Under the pieces are notes generated by a model. The model saw only the letters and a list, made by a program, of their open reading frames with translations. It did not search any database and had not been told where the DNA came from. Both the position numbers and the translations under genes were made by a program. A DNA stretch of 64,000 nucleotides from Olleya sp. YS (GTDB lineage: Bacteria; Bacteroidota; Bacteroidia; Flavobacteriales; Flavobacteriaceae): assembly GCF_029760915.1 (NCBI RefSeq), contig NZ_CP121685.1, positions 2,753,001 through 2,817,000 of the forward strand, written 5' to 3'. Below are positions 44,103 through 52,382 of the stretch, piece by piece. Each line of letters begins with the position of its first letter. The first letter of the stretch is position 1.

Positions 44103-44585
44103 TTAATTCGCTATTAGTTTGTCTGAAATCATTATTCCACTATATCCAGCATTTTGATGTTTAAGTGAAAGTTTATTTTTTATTAAGGGTTTGAACATCA
44201 AGTTCGTCGTATCGCTCACAATGTCTACTTCAAATCTATAAGCTCCAAAATCTCCTTTTTCCGTTTTTAAAGTAATCGGATTTTTAATTTCATAACCTTG
44301 TTTCGATTCATCTCTTTCTGTTCCAAATAGGACAAAGTCGTCTCTAACATCAGGAACAAAAACAAATTCTCCATAATATTTGGTTCCTTTTTTCACTTGA
44401 CTACCTTTAATCGGAAAATGCTTAATCTTTACATCATCAAATACATATTTATTTTCATATTTTTTTAATTCAGATTTCAGACTGTCGTTTTGAGTTTGTA
44501 ATTGGTTAATTTCGGATTGCAATTCAGTTTGATTTCCACAACTCATAATTGCAAATAGCAGTAATAAAATATAGACTTTATTCAT
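44103..44585 (-). CDS. Small lipoprotein with N-terminal coiled coil
   Basis: 160 residues. Lipobox AIMSCGN puts the lipidated Cys at residue 16. A heptad-rich coiled coil runs 19-46 (LQSEINQLQTQNDSLKSELK), followed by a beta-rich domain of about 110 residues (KKGTKYYGEFVFVPDVRDDF) with no family I can name. Likely an envelope protein. It is the most upstream gene of the three-gene cassette-like array; a degraded repeat (acaacttgttatata at 44613) lies 27 bp beyond its start. Confidence 0.7.
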   Translation of the reverse strand: MNKVYILLLLFAIMSCGNQTELQSEINQLQTQNDSLKSELKKYENKYVFDDVKIKHFPIKGSQVKKGTKYYGEFVFVPDVRDDFVLFGTERDESKQGYEIKNPITLKTEKGDFGAYRFEVDIVSDTTNLMFKPLIKNKLSLKHQNAGYSGIMISDKLIAN

Positions 44586-44898
44586 TCAGTTTTGAGTTTG
44601 TTTAAATTACCTACAACTTGTTATATAAATTGTCTATATCCCGTAATTAAATCGTGATATCGTAACTTTTATGTTGTTGACACCTTGTAAATATAATAAT
44701 AAAAATAAGTAGTAAAAATAAAAAAAAACATCCAAACAATTATTAATTAATCAATATGCCATACTGCTTAAAAAAGTGTTTTATTTTGTTAATAACTCCT
44801 ATTAAATTATACCTTCAAATTTCTAATTTTGAATATGAATTTTTAACTTTGTTACTATTAAAATAACATCTAGAGATGTTAGAAAAACGTAGTATTAA
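44586..44898. other. Intergenic region before dnaX
   Basis: 313 bp without a gene. It holds a degraded cassette-boundary half (acaacttgttatata, about 44613-44627), an A-rich stretch and the dnaX -7 box at 44844. I see no RNA structure in the rest. Confidence 0.5.
44844..44851 (+). promoter_or_regulatory. Candidate -7 box of dnaX
   Basis: TAACTTTG matches TAnnTTTG, 47 bp before the TTG start. The closest TTG upstream is only 12 bp away, outside the usual spacing. Confidence 0.4.
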
Positions 44899-46632
44899 TT
44901 GGAACACTTTGTAGTATCGGCTAGAAAATACAGACCACAAACATTTAAAGATGTTGTGGGCCAATCTGCTATTACAAATACGCTAACTAATGCTATAGAA
45001 AATAATCATTTAGCACAAGCTTTATTATTTACAGGACCACGTGGTGTTGGTAAGACTAGTTGTGCACGTATTTTAGCAAAAATGATTAATAGTGACGGAA
45101 ACGAGACTGGTGACGAGGATTACGCCTTTAATATTTTTGAGTTGGATGCAGCATCAAACAACTCGGTTGACGATATTAGAAACTTAACAGACCAAGTTCG
45201 TATTCCGCCTCAAGTTGGTAAATATAAAATCTATATTATTGACGAGGTACACATGCTGTCTCAAGCTGCTTTTAATGCCTTTTTAAAAACTTTAGAAGAA
45301 CCACCAAAACACTGCATTTTTATATTAGCAACTACTGAAAAACATAAAATAATTCCAACCATTTTATCGCGTTGTCAAATCTTTGATTTTAAACGTATAA
45401 CTGTAAAAGACGCTAAAGCGTACTTAAAATATATTGCTAAAGAGCAAGGGATTACTGCAGAGGACGATGCTTTACACATTATTGCCCAAAAAGCAGATGG
45501 TGCCATGCGTGACGCTTTATCTATCTTTGATCGTGTAGTGAGTTTTTCTGGCAAAGAGTTAACTAGACAATCGGTTACCGAAAATTTAAACGTCCTAGAT
45601 TACGAAACCTATTTTGAAAGTACAGACTATATTTTAGAGAATAAAATTCCAGAATTACTTATTCTGTTTAATAAAACGTTAGCTAAAGGGTTTGATGGTC
45701 ACCATTATATTGCTGGATTAGCGTCACATTTTAGAGACTTGCTAGTGTGTAAAAATCCATCGACTATAGAATTGTTAGAAGTTGGTGATGACACTAAAAC
45801 CAAATATGTAGAGCAAGCCCAAAAAGCGTCTCAAGACTTTTTAATTAAAGGAATTAACTTGGCTAACGAGTGTGACTTAAAATACAAAAGCAGTAAAAAC
45901 CAACGACTCTTAGTTGAGTTAACACTAATGCAATTGGCCTCTATCACTTTTGATGGAGAAAAAAAAAATAGCAGTCGCTTCATAATTCCGCCTTCTTATT
46001 TTAAAAAGATTGGTATTACACCTGTAAAAGTCACTAAACCTAAAAAGGAATCTGAAACTACACAAAAGGTTGAAGAAGACCCTGTAAAGGTTAATCCAGA
46101 ACTACAAAAATTTGTCGAGCCACCTAAACCTAAAATAATTTTAGAAAAAGGGATCGCTTCAGACAACAAACGTACTTCTGGTTTATCTTTAAAAAGTATT
46201 AAAGCCAAAAAAGAGCATCAAATCAAACAATTAGAGGTGGTTGTAGACGAAGAAAACTTACCACGTGATGCTTTTAATGAAGATGAATTAGTTACTGTTT
46301 GGAATCAATTTGTCGATCAAATTGAAAAAGAAGGTAATTACAATCTAGCATCAATCTTATCCATTGACAAGCCAACGCTAGCTGAGGATGGACATACCAT
46401 ACAATTAACCTTTCCTAATCCTACTAACAAGGTTGAAGTTGAGCGTAACTCGTTTGATTTAATGTCTTATTTACGTAAACATCTTAATAATTATGATGTT
46501 ACTTTAGACATTACCATAAATGAAGCGTTAGATACTAAATATGCCTACACGCCTATTGAAAAATATGAAAAGTTAAAAGAGAAAAACCCAAATTTAGAGT
46601 TGTTACGTAAGACGTTTGATTTAGACGTATAA
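44899..46632 (+). CDS. dnaX: DNA polymerase III subunit gamma/tau
   Basis: AAA+ clamp-loader subunit that loads the beta sliding clamp for replication. It starts at TTG (MEHFVVSARKYRPQTF): no in-frame ATG lies near, and this is the conserved start of the family. Walker A GPRGVGKTS is at 46-54, DEVHMLS near 115 and sensor 1 LATTEKHKI near 150; the sensor 2/domain III region follows. The zinc-binding cysteines usually lying between the P-loop and the ELDAASN motif are absent (residues 60-80 are acidic and Asn-rich). The C-terminal half from residue 365 is a short tau-like part. At 577 residues it is a normal length for the phylum. Confidence 0.95.
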   Translation: MEHFVVSARKYRPQTFKDVVGQSAITNTLTNAIENNHLAQALLFTGPRGVGKTSCARILAKMINSDGNETGDEDYAFNIFELDAASNNSVDDIRNLTDQVRIPPQVGKYKIYIIDEVHMLSQAAFNAFLKTLEEPPKHCIFILATTEKHKIIPTILSRCQIFDFKRITVKDAKAYLKYIAKEQGITAEDDALHIIAQKADGAMRDALSIFDRVVSFSGKELTRQSVTENLNVLDYETYFESTDYILENKIPELLILFNKTLAKGFDGHHYIAGLASHFRDLLVCKNPSTIELLEVGDDTKTKYVEQAQKASQDFLIKGINLANECDLKYKSSKNQRLLVELTLMQLASITFDGEKKNSSRFIIPPSYFKKIGITPVKVTKPKKESETTQKVEEDPVKVNPELQKFVEPPKPKIILEKGIASDNKRTSGLSLKSIKAKKEHQIKQLEVVVDEENLPRDAFNEDELVTVWNQFVDQIEKEGNYNLASILSIDKPTLAEDGHTIQLTFPNPTNKVEVERNSFDLMSYLRKHLNNYDVTLDITINEALDTKYAYTPIEKYEKLKEKNPNLELLRKTFDLDV

Positions 46633-46664
46633 ATCATTATACTAGAATTAAATAACTATGTTTT

Positions 46665-47198
46665 ATGAATAAATTTATTGTATTAATTTTAGCTGTTTTT
46701 ATAGCTCTAGTTAGTTGTGATGGTCGTGATAGAATACATAAAACACCTCAAGAAGTTCTTATTGAGAATAAGCTTTTAGACTCGTTTTCAGAAAACATAA
46801 AATATTTTCCTAAAGAGTATGTAGAATCTACAACAGATACAGTTTTAAGTAATGGGTTTAGGGTGAAAATTAAGACTTATACTGATATGGAGAATGCTGT
46901 ATTGCAGTCCTTTACAGTGGATACAATAAAAAATAGACATTATTTTAGAGAGGTTATTTCTGAGGTAGTTGTTTTTAAAGAGAATAAGCAAGTTTTTAAA
47001 CAAAACATAGACGATACATTTTTATCTGTAATAGATACTGATTACATAATAAATGAAATGTATTTAGATGAAGAAAAATCATTAGAGACTAATAATTTAC
47101 ATCTAATTGCATCACTTTGTATTCCAAGAACTGTGAATTGTCCAGTTTATTCAATAATAATTGATAAATATGGAAAATATGAAGTTTTAAAACTTTAA
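46665..47198 (+). CDS. Lipoprotein, DUF4738-like
   Basis: 177 residues with a lipobox (ALVSCDG, Cys near residue 19). The mature domain has a conserved-looking LLDSFSENIKYFPKEY, GFRVKIKTYTDM, HYFREVISEVVVFKENKQVF and an acidic EMYLDEEK segment, which reminds me of the DUF4738 family of Bacteroidota. The protein should be envelope-anchored. It lies 32 bp after dnaX and 24 bp before miaE but need not be functionally tied to them. Confidence 0.72.
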   Translation: MNKFIVLILAVFIALVSCDGRDRIHKTPQEVLIENKLLDSFSENIKYFPKEYVESTTDTVLSNGFRVKIKTYTDMENAVLQSFTVDTIKNRHYFREVISEVVVFKENKQVFKQNIDDTFLSVIDTDYIINEMYLDEEKSLETNNLHLIASLCIPRTVNCPVYSIIIDKYGKYEVLKL

Positions 47199-47216
47199 AC
47201 TTTTAACTTTTAACTA
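47197..47216 (+). repeat. TTAACTT heptamer repeat before miaE
   Basis: ttaaacttttaacttttaac repeats the heptamer seen before serA (7799-7827). It fills the short gap just ahead of the miaE ATG at 47223. Confidence 0.5.
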
Positions 47217-47222
47217 ATATAA

Positions 47223-47804
47223 ATGCTAGGACTTAAACTACCCACAGATCCACGTTGGGTTAACATTGTAGAAAAAAACATAGAAGACATTTTAACAGAT
47301 CACGCGTACTGTGAGCAAAAAGCAACTAGTACAGCTATATCGTTAATAGTTAGTTTTCCTGAATATACAGAGCTTGTACAAGAGATGGTAGCTTTGGTTA
47401 AAGAAGAAATTAGCCATTTTAAAATGGTTCATGATTTAATCTTAAAAAAAGGTTGGACTCTTGGTCGAGACAGAAAAGATGACTACGTTATACAATTATT
47501 AACTTTTTTCCCGAAAGGTGGAAGCCGAACCACTCAATTAGTACATAGACTTTTGTATGCAGCATTAATTGAAGCCAGAAGTTGTGAGCGTTTTAGATTA
47601 CTGTCTGAAGAGCTTGAGGATAAAGAATTAGCAGAATTTTACAGAAAACTAATGGTAAGTGAAGCTAACCACTATACCATGTTTTTAGGGTTTGCAAGAC
47701 AATATGGAGACCGAAAAGAAGTAGACAAAAAATGGCAAGATTTACTTGAATTTGAAGCACAAATCATGAAAAACTTAAGCAAAAGCGAAACCATACATGG
47801 TTAA
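47223..47804 (+). CDS. miaE: tRNA-(ms2io6A37) hydroxylase
   Basis: Non-haem diiron monooxygenase that hydroxylates the isopentenyl side chain of ms2i6A at tRNA position 37. It is a ferritin-like four-helix protein of 193 residues with ligands in the repeated ExxH contexts: DHAYCEQKA (Glu), KEEISHFKMVHD (ExxH), EARSCERF and SEANHYTMFLG (ExxH). It starts MLGLKLPTDPRWV, the conserved family start. Followed by a bidirectional terminator at 47815. Confidence 0.93.
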   Translation: MLGLKLPTDPRWVNIVEKNIEDILTDHAYCEQKATSTAISLIVSFPEYTELVQEMVALVKEEISHFKMVHDLILKKGWTLGRDRKDDYVIQLLTFFPKGGSRTTQLVHRLLYAALIEARSCERFRLLSEELEDKELAEFYRKLMVSEANHYTMFLGFARQYGDRKEVDKKWQDLLEFEAQIMKNLSKSETIHG

Positions 47805-47814
47805 AAAATGAGAT

Positions 47815-47850
47815 AAAAAAAGCCAATTCTATACAGAATTGGCTTTTTTT
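47815..47850. terminator. Strong bidirectional terminator between convergent genes
   Basis: A perfect 16-bp stem (47815-47830 with 47835-47850), ATAC loop, A-run on one side and T-run on the other. Confidence 0.92.
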
Positions 47851-47867
47851 ATGTTTATTAAAATAGA

Positions 47868-48404
47868 TTAGAATTTAACACCCAATCCAATTTGCATATT
47901 TGTGTTTTTTGCTTCTAAGTTAGCAGTATTATCATCTAATACACTAGTTAGTCCATAAGAGTATCTAAAGTCAATAAAAAATTCGTCAGAAATCATGTAT
48001 TCTAGTCCACCTAAACCAGAAAAACCAAAGTTTTTAAAACCATCGTTGTAAGAATGTCCCTTTATACTTGCTACTGGTCCTAACCCTAAGCTAAAACTAT
48101 CACTAATTTTAAATTTAAAAAATAATGGCATTTGGATATAGTTAATTCTTAGGTTTTCTTCTTTTGCACCTTCTGCAGAAAACTGAATTTCTGGTGCAAA
48201 CGATATAGATTTAGATAAACCATATTCACCGAAAAAACCTATAAAAAAACCATTTCTATGTGCATTTTCAACACCTGATGGAACCATTGGTTCAAAATCT
48301 AAGTTTGATATTGTATAACCTGCTCTGACACCATACATAGCATCTTGAGAAAATCCGTAAAAAGACGCTAATAACAGGGTAAATAGTAAAATAGTTTTTT
48401 TCAT
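47868..48404 (-). CDS. Outer-membrane beta-barrel protein (porin-family/PorT-like)
   Basis: 178 residues with a signal peptide (MKKTILLFTLLLASFYGFSQ, cleavage after GFSQ). Alternating amphipathic strands, GVRAGYTISNLDF, NGFFIGFFGEYGLSKSISFAPE and a last aromatic strand MQIGLGVKF, give an eight-stranded barrel. It resembles the outer-membrane protein beta-barrel domain family of Bacteroidota; the exact role is unknown. Transcribed alone. Confidence 0.85.
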   Translation of the reverse strand: MKKTILLFTLLLASFYGFSQDAMYGVRAGYTISNLDFEPMVPSGVENAHRNGFFIGFFGEYGLSKSISFAPEIQFSAEGAKEENLRINYIQMPLFFKFKISDSFSLGLGPVASIKGHSYNDGFKNFGFSGLGGLEYMISDEFFIDFRYSYGLTSVLDDNTANLEAKNTNMQIGLGVKF

Positions 48405-48500
48405 GATTTGAAAAATTTAGTTGGTTTAATTCAGTTATTGATTGTAATAGTAAATATATATTTTTTTAATAAATAAATTATAATAAACAGATAAAGTGTA

Positions 48501-49412
48501 CTATTTTAACTTTGTATGGCTTGAAACCGTTTCGTTATACATGCTTTTTATTATACCATCTGCAAGTCCAATTTTAGGAACATAGATATCTTTTGCGCCA
48601 GACCACTTCATAGCTGAGAGGTATATTCTGGTTGCAGGTATAATAACATCTGCTCTATCTTGATTTAAGTCTAAAATAGAGATACGCTCTTCGTAGGAGT
48701 AGGTTTGCAGCATATTGTAGTACGTTGTTAAATAAAAGTACGATAGTGGTTTACCTAAGGCTTTTCCTGATACTTTAAATATTTTGTTGATGTTACCACC
48801 AGAACCTAAAACATCGATTTTATCATACTTTGAAGTTTCTGTTTTAATCCAGTGTTCTAAATCTAACCAAGCCTCTTTTTTAACCATATCATTTAACAAT
48901 CGTACAGTACCAATTTTAAATGATTTAGACGACACCTTTTCACTATTAGAGATTACAGAAAATTCTGTACTACCACCTCCAACATCTACGTATAAGTACG
49001 TTTTGTTAGCATCTATAAACGTATTTAAATCGGTAGCAGCAATAATAGCAGCTTCTTCTTCGCCTTCAATGATATCGATTTGCAAACCTGTTTTTTTCTT
49101 TATTTGTTTTGCAACTTCTTTTCCATTATTTGCTTCACGCATTGCGGAAGTTGCACACGCCTTATATTTAACTACACCATGAGATTGCATCAATAATTTA
49201 AAAGCCAACATGGTATCTAACATTCGTTTAGTATTGTTTTCTGAAATGACTTCAGAAATAAATACATCTGCTCCAAGACGAATAGGCACCCTAACCAACG
49301 AGCTTTTTTTAAAACGTGTTGGTTTTCCCTTTTCTTCTACAATATTAGAAATAAGCAATCTAACTGCATTGGACCCTATATCTATAGCTGCATATTTTTG
49401 AATCTTAAGCAT
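48501..49412 (-). CDS. Exopolyphosphatase / Ppx-GppA family phosphatase
   Basis: 303-residue actin-like ASKHA-fold phosphatase that degrades polyphosphate or pppGpp. The N-terminal AAIDIGSNAVRLLI, ATSAMREANNG, the IEGEEEAAI motif and DVGGGSTEFSV phosphate-binding loop are all visible. It lacks the C-terminal HD domain of E. coli Ppx, being a short form. Its start overlaps the end of ppk1 by 8 bp, coupling synthesis and breakdown of polyphosphate. Confidence 0.93.
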   Translation of the reverse strand: MLKIQKYAAIDIGSNAVRLLISNIVEEKGKPTRFKKSSLVRVPIRLGADVFISEVISENNTKRMLDTMLAFKLLMQSHGVVKYKACATSAMREANNGKEVAKQIKKKTGLQIDIIEGEEEAAIIAATDLNTFIDANKTYLYVDVGGGSTEFSVISNSEKVSSKSFKIGTVRLLNDMVKKEAWLDLEHWIKTETSKYDKIDVLGSGGNINKIFKVSGKALGKPLSYFYLTTYYNMLQTYSYEERISILDLNQDRADVIIPATRIYLSAMKWSGAKDIYVPKIGLADGIIKSMYNETVSSHTKLK

Positions 49413-51465
49413 CTAATTTATTTTTTAAATAATTATAGGCTTCAAATTGTGATCTAAATTTTGGCTTATCGTTTCGTTTATAGGTATTGTTTTGAGCTTT
49501 ATTTAATAATCTTGCTTTAAAATTATCTTTCCAGCAAATATCAAAAGTGTCTATTAGCTCTTCCTTTATAGCGTCATCGTAAATTGGACAAGTAACTTCT
49601 ACTCTATTTTGTATATTTCTAGTCATCCAATCTGCAGATGAAATAAAAACTTTTGGATTATTATTGTTACAGAAAATATATAGTCTGGTGTGTTCTAAAA
49701 ATTTATCTACAATACTAACGACTTCTATATTATCACTAACGCCTTTTACACCTGGAACCAAACAGCAGATACCTCTGACTACCATATCTATTTTCACACC
49801 TGCTTGACTAGCTTCGTACAATTTATCAATCATTTGGTAGCTAGTTAAGCTATTCATTTTAAGTTTCATATAGGCAGGTTTACCTTCTTTTTTATTCTGA
49901 ATTTCCTGATCTATAAGCTGATAAAACTTGTTTTTAGTATAATGAGGAGAAGTAATAATATGCTTGTACCTGTATATTTTATAATTAACTTCAAAAAAAT
50001 TAAAGACTTTATTAATGTCTTTTAAAATTTTAGAATTAGCAGTAAACAGTGTGTAATCTGTATAGATTTTAGCAGTAGATTCGTTAAAATTACCTGTGCT
50101 AATAAAACCATATCGTTTTAGTTTTTTTCCTTCTTCACGCTCTATAACACACATTTTACTATGTACCTTTAGTCCTTGAACTCCAAATATTAGCTGTACA
50201 CCTTCACGTTGCATTTGTTCGGCATATGTAATATTTGCTTGTTCGTCAAAACGCGCTTGAATCTCCATTGACACAATTACCTTTTTACCATTTTTAGCAG
50301 CATTTATTAAAGAACTAGCCACTTGAGAAATTTGAGCTAACCTATAAATAGTTATTTTGATAGTTTTTACTTTAGGATCTAAAGCAGCTTCACGCAAAAA
50401 CTTAACCACATAAGCAAAAGTGTGATAAGGTGCATATTGCAGGTAATCTTTTTTAGCTATTGCTTCAAAAATACTACCTTCTAATGATAGTCCTTTAACT
50501 TCTAAAGGTTCTATTTTGTCGTACAATAAATCGGTTCTTCCTAAGCTAGGAAAGCCCATGTAATCTCTACGATTATGATATCGTCCACCAGGAATAATAC
50601 TATCTGTATTATCTATATTAAGTTTCTCCATTAAAAACTTTAACGTAGACTTATCAATTGTTTTGTCATAGACAAATCTTACAGGCTCAGCATCTTCACG
50701 CTCTTTTACACTGTCACTGATTTTTTCCATAAAACTTTTGGTTAAATCACTATCTAAATCTAACTCTGCATCTTTAGTGATTTTAATCATATGGGCTGTA
50801 ATTTTTGAGTATTCAAAAATGTTGAAGATATCATCCAAAAATAGACGTAATAAGTCATCTAACATGATAACGTTATTTTTGTCATCCTCTTTGGGTAATA
50901 CAATAAAACGATCCATGTTTTTAGAAATTTCAATCAAAGCATATTGATTCGTTTCATCTTTCATCTGCATATTTACAGCCAAATAAGCAGCGTCATCTTT
51001 AAGGTTTGGAAGTTTTAAATCTGTATTTAAAATTATGGTCACTAATGCAGGACTAACTTTTTCTAAAAAATATCGTTTTAGAAAGGCCAACTGTGATTTA
51101 GATACTTTATTTTCTCTTAGAAAAAATATGTTTTCTGACTCTAATTGCTTTTGAATATGACTTAAAATTTTCAAACTTTCTGTTTGATGTTTTATTACTG
51201 TGTTGGTAATAATATCTAGTAATTTTGAAGCTTTAATACCACCTAGTTGACTTTTTCCTTCTTTACCTGCAAAATTTATACGTTGCACAGTAGCATATCG
51301 TACTTTAAAAAACTCATCTAGATTATTCGAATAAATTCCTAAAAAGCGAAGTCGCTCAATTAACGGAACAGTCTCATCTGCAGCTTCTTGAAGGACACGA
51401 TGATTAAATTGTAACCAACTAAGTTCTCTGTTAATATATTTATTGTCTATTATATGATTAGTCAT
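49405..51465 (-). CDS. ppk1: Polyphosphate kinase 1
   Basis: Reversibly polymerises the gamma-phosphate of ATP into long polyphosphate. The family's N-terminal YINRELSWLQFNHRVLQEA segment is present, together with YRLAQISQVASSLINAA, the catalytic His in LKVHSKMCVIE and a second His-bearing C-terminal PLD-like half (FLEHTRLYIFCNNNNPKVFISSADWMTRN, abbreviated). The 686-residue length is full. Located between the sixA-like gene (41 bp upstream) and ppx (8-bp overlap), all minus strand, giving a polyphosphate operon. Confidence 0.97.
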   Translation of the reverse strand: MTNHIIDNKYINRELSWLQFNHRVLQEAADETVPLIERLRFLGIYSNNLDEFFKVRYATVQRINFAGKEGKSQLGGIKASKLLDIITNTVIKHQTESLKILSHIQKQLESENIFFLRENKVSKSQLAFLKRYFLEKVSPALVTIILNTDLKLPNLKDDAAYLAVNMQMKDETNQYALIEISKNMDRFIVLPKEDDKNNVIMLDDLLRLFLDDIFNIFEYSKITAHMIKITKDAELDLDSDLTKSFMEKISDSVKEREDAEPVRFVYDKTIDKSTLKFLMEKLNIDNTDSIIPGGRYHNRRDYMGFPSLGRTDLLYDKIEPLEVKGLSLEGSIFEAIAKKDYLQYAPYHTFAYVVKFLREAALDPKVKTIKITIYRLAQISQVASSLINAAKNGKKVIVSMEIQARFDEQANITYAEQMQREGVQLIFGVQGLKVHSKMCVIEREEGKKLKRYGFISTGNFNESTAKIYTDYTLFTANSKILKDINKVFNFFEVNYKIYRYKHIITSPHYTKNKFYQLIDQEIQNKKEGKPAYMKLKMNSLTSYQMIDKLYEASQAGVKIDMVVRGICCLVPGVKGVSDNIEVVSIVDKFLEHTRLYIFCNNNNPKVFISSADWMTRNIQNRVEVTCPIYDDAIKEELIDTFDICWKDNFKARLLNKAQNNTYKRNDKPKFRSQFEAYNYLKNKLDA

Positions 51466-51506
51466 TGATAATTAAGATTTAAATACAAATATATCTATAA
51501 GAAAAA

Positions 51507-51995
51507 CTATTTTAAATGTTTTGGAAAGACAATTTTAGTTGTCGTTCCATTTTTAATATTTTTCCAGCTATCGGTTTCAAATTCTATTTGTACAAATCCA
51601 GATGTTGTTACATTGTCAATACTAATATTTCCAAGAGAATTACATAAATTAGTTAGTGCATAATTATGTCCAAAAATCATTAAAATGCTTATTGAATCGT
51701 CACAAGACTTAATAATTTTAAGAACAGCCTCTCCAGAAAAATCATAAAGCTGCTTTTTTAGCTCGAATTGGGTCGAATTTAACTTTAAATTATCGACGAA
51801 CAACTTAGCTGTAGATTTTGCCCTATTAGCAGTGCTACTATAAATAGCATCTGGATATAAAAAATTAGCTTCTAAATGATTACATACTAATTTAGCATCA
51901 TTTACACCTCTATTTTTTAGTGGTCTATCATGGTCTGGAACATCAAATTCCCATGAAGATTTACCATGTCTTACAAACTGAATTATTTTACTCAT
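51507..51995 (-). CDS. SixA-like histidine phosphatase
   Basis: 162-residue member of the histidine phosphatase superfamily. The RHG motif (FVRHGKSSW, His10) and the second His in MIFGHNYALT are visible, together with the DRPLKNRGVNDA loop. SixA proteins dephosphorylate phosphohistidine domains of signalling proteins; other short members act on small phosphates. It is 41 bp upstream of ppk1 and likely the first gene of that operon. The exact substrate is unknown. Confidence 0.9.
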   Translation of the reverse strand: MSKIIQFVRHGKSSWEFDVPDHDRPLKNRGVNDAKLVCNHLEANFLYPDAIYSSTANRAKSTAKLFVDNLKLNSTQFELKKQLYDFSGEAVLKIIKSCDDSISILMIFGHNYALTNLCNSLGNISIDNVTTSGFVQIEFETDSWKNIKNGTTTKIVFPKHLK

Positions 51996-52382
51996 TACTG
52001 TCGATTAACTACGTTTTTAAACGATTAAATTGTTTTTAAATACCTTTTATCGGTTTTATAGGTGCTATAACATATTTTTTTGATTTCAATAGCAAATCAT
52101 CTTTCATTTGTTATGCTATTAATTAATTTTCCCCTTAAATCTAAAAAAATACAAAAGACCTACTATTATCACTCAGTGGTAAATTTCCCTTAAGCTGTAG
52201 CGTATTTTGGCTGTAATAATTAGTTAAAAATATAAAATATTAAGCAGTAAAGAAGTTTATGTTATGAGAATATTCAATTCTCTTTATTTATTTCCAATAA
52301 CCCTACCATTTTATGGTAAGGTTTTCTATGCGTATATTTTATCTAATTTTTACAATTAAACAGTATTAAATTATATAAAGTT
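51996..52382. other. Intergenic region before the giant adhesin gene
   Basis: 387 bp without a gene, between divergent genes, very AT-rich (over 70% by eye). It contains the hairpin at 52299-52323. I see no full TTG-N17-23-TAnnTTTG match pointing to the adhesin; transcription start is unknown. Confidence 0.5.
52299..52327 (+). promoter_or_regulatory. Hairpin with T-tract in the leader of the giant adhesin gene
   Basis: An 11-bp stem (52299-52309 with 52313-52323, one mismatch) with a 3-nt loop is followed by a short T-rich stretch, 56 bp before the TTG start. It could be a terminator/attenuator in the leader; alternatively it ends an upstream transcript. Confidence 0.4.

Noticed and set aside
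42601-44627. A classical integron
   Set aside because: The spacer tips do not fit RYYYAAC/GTTRRRY and no intI-type integrase lies in the window; I keep only 'attC-like'.
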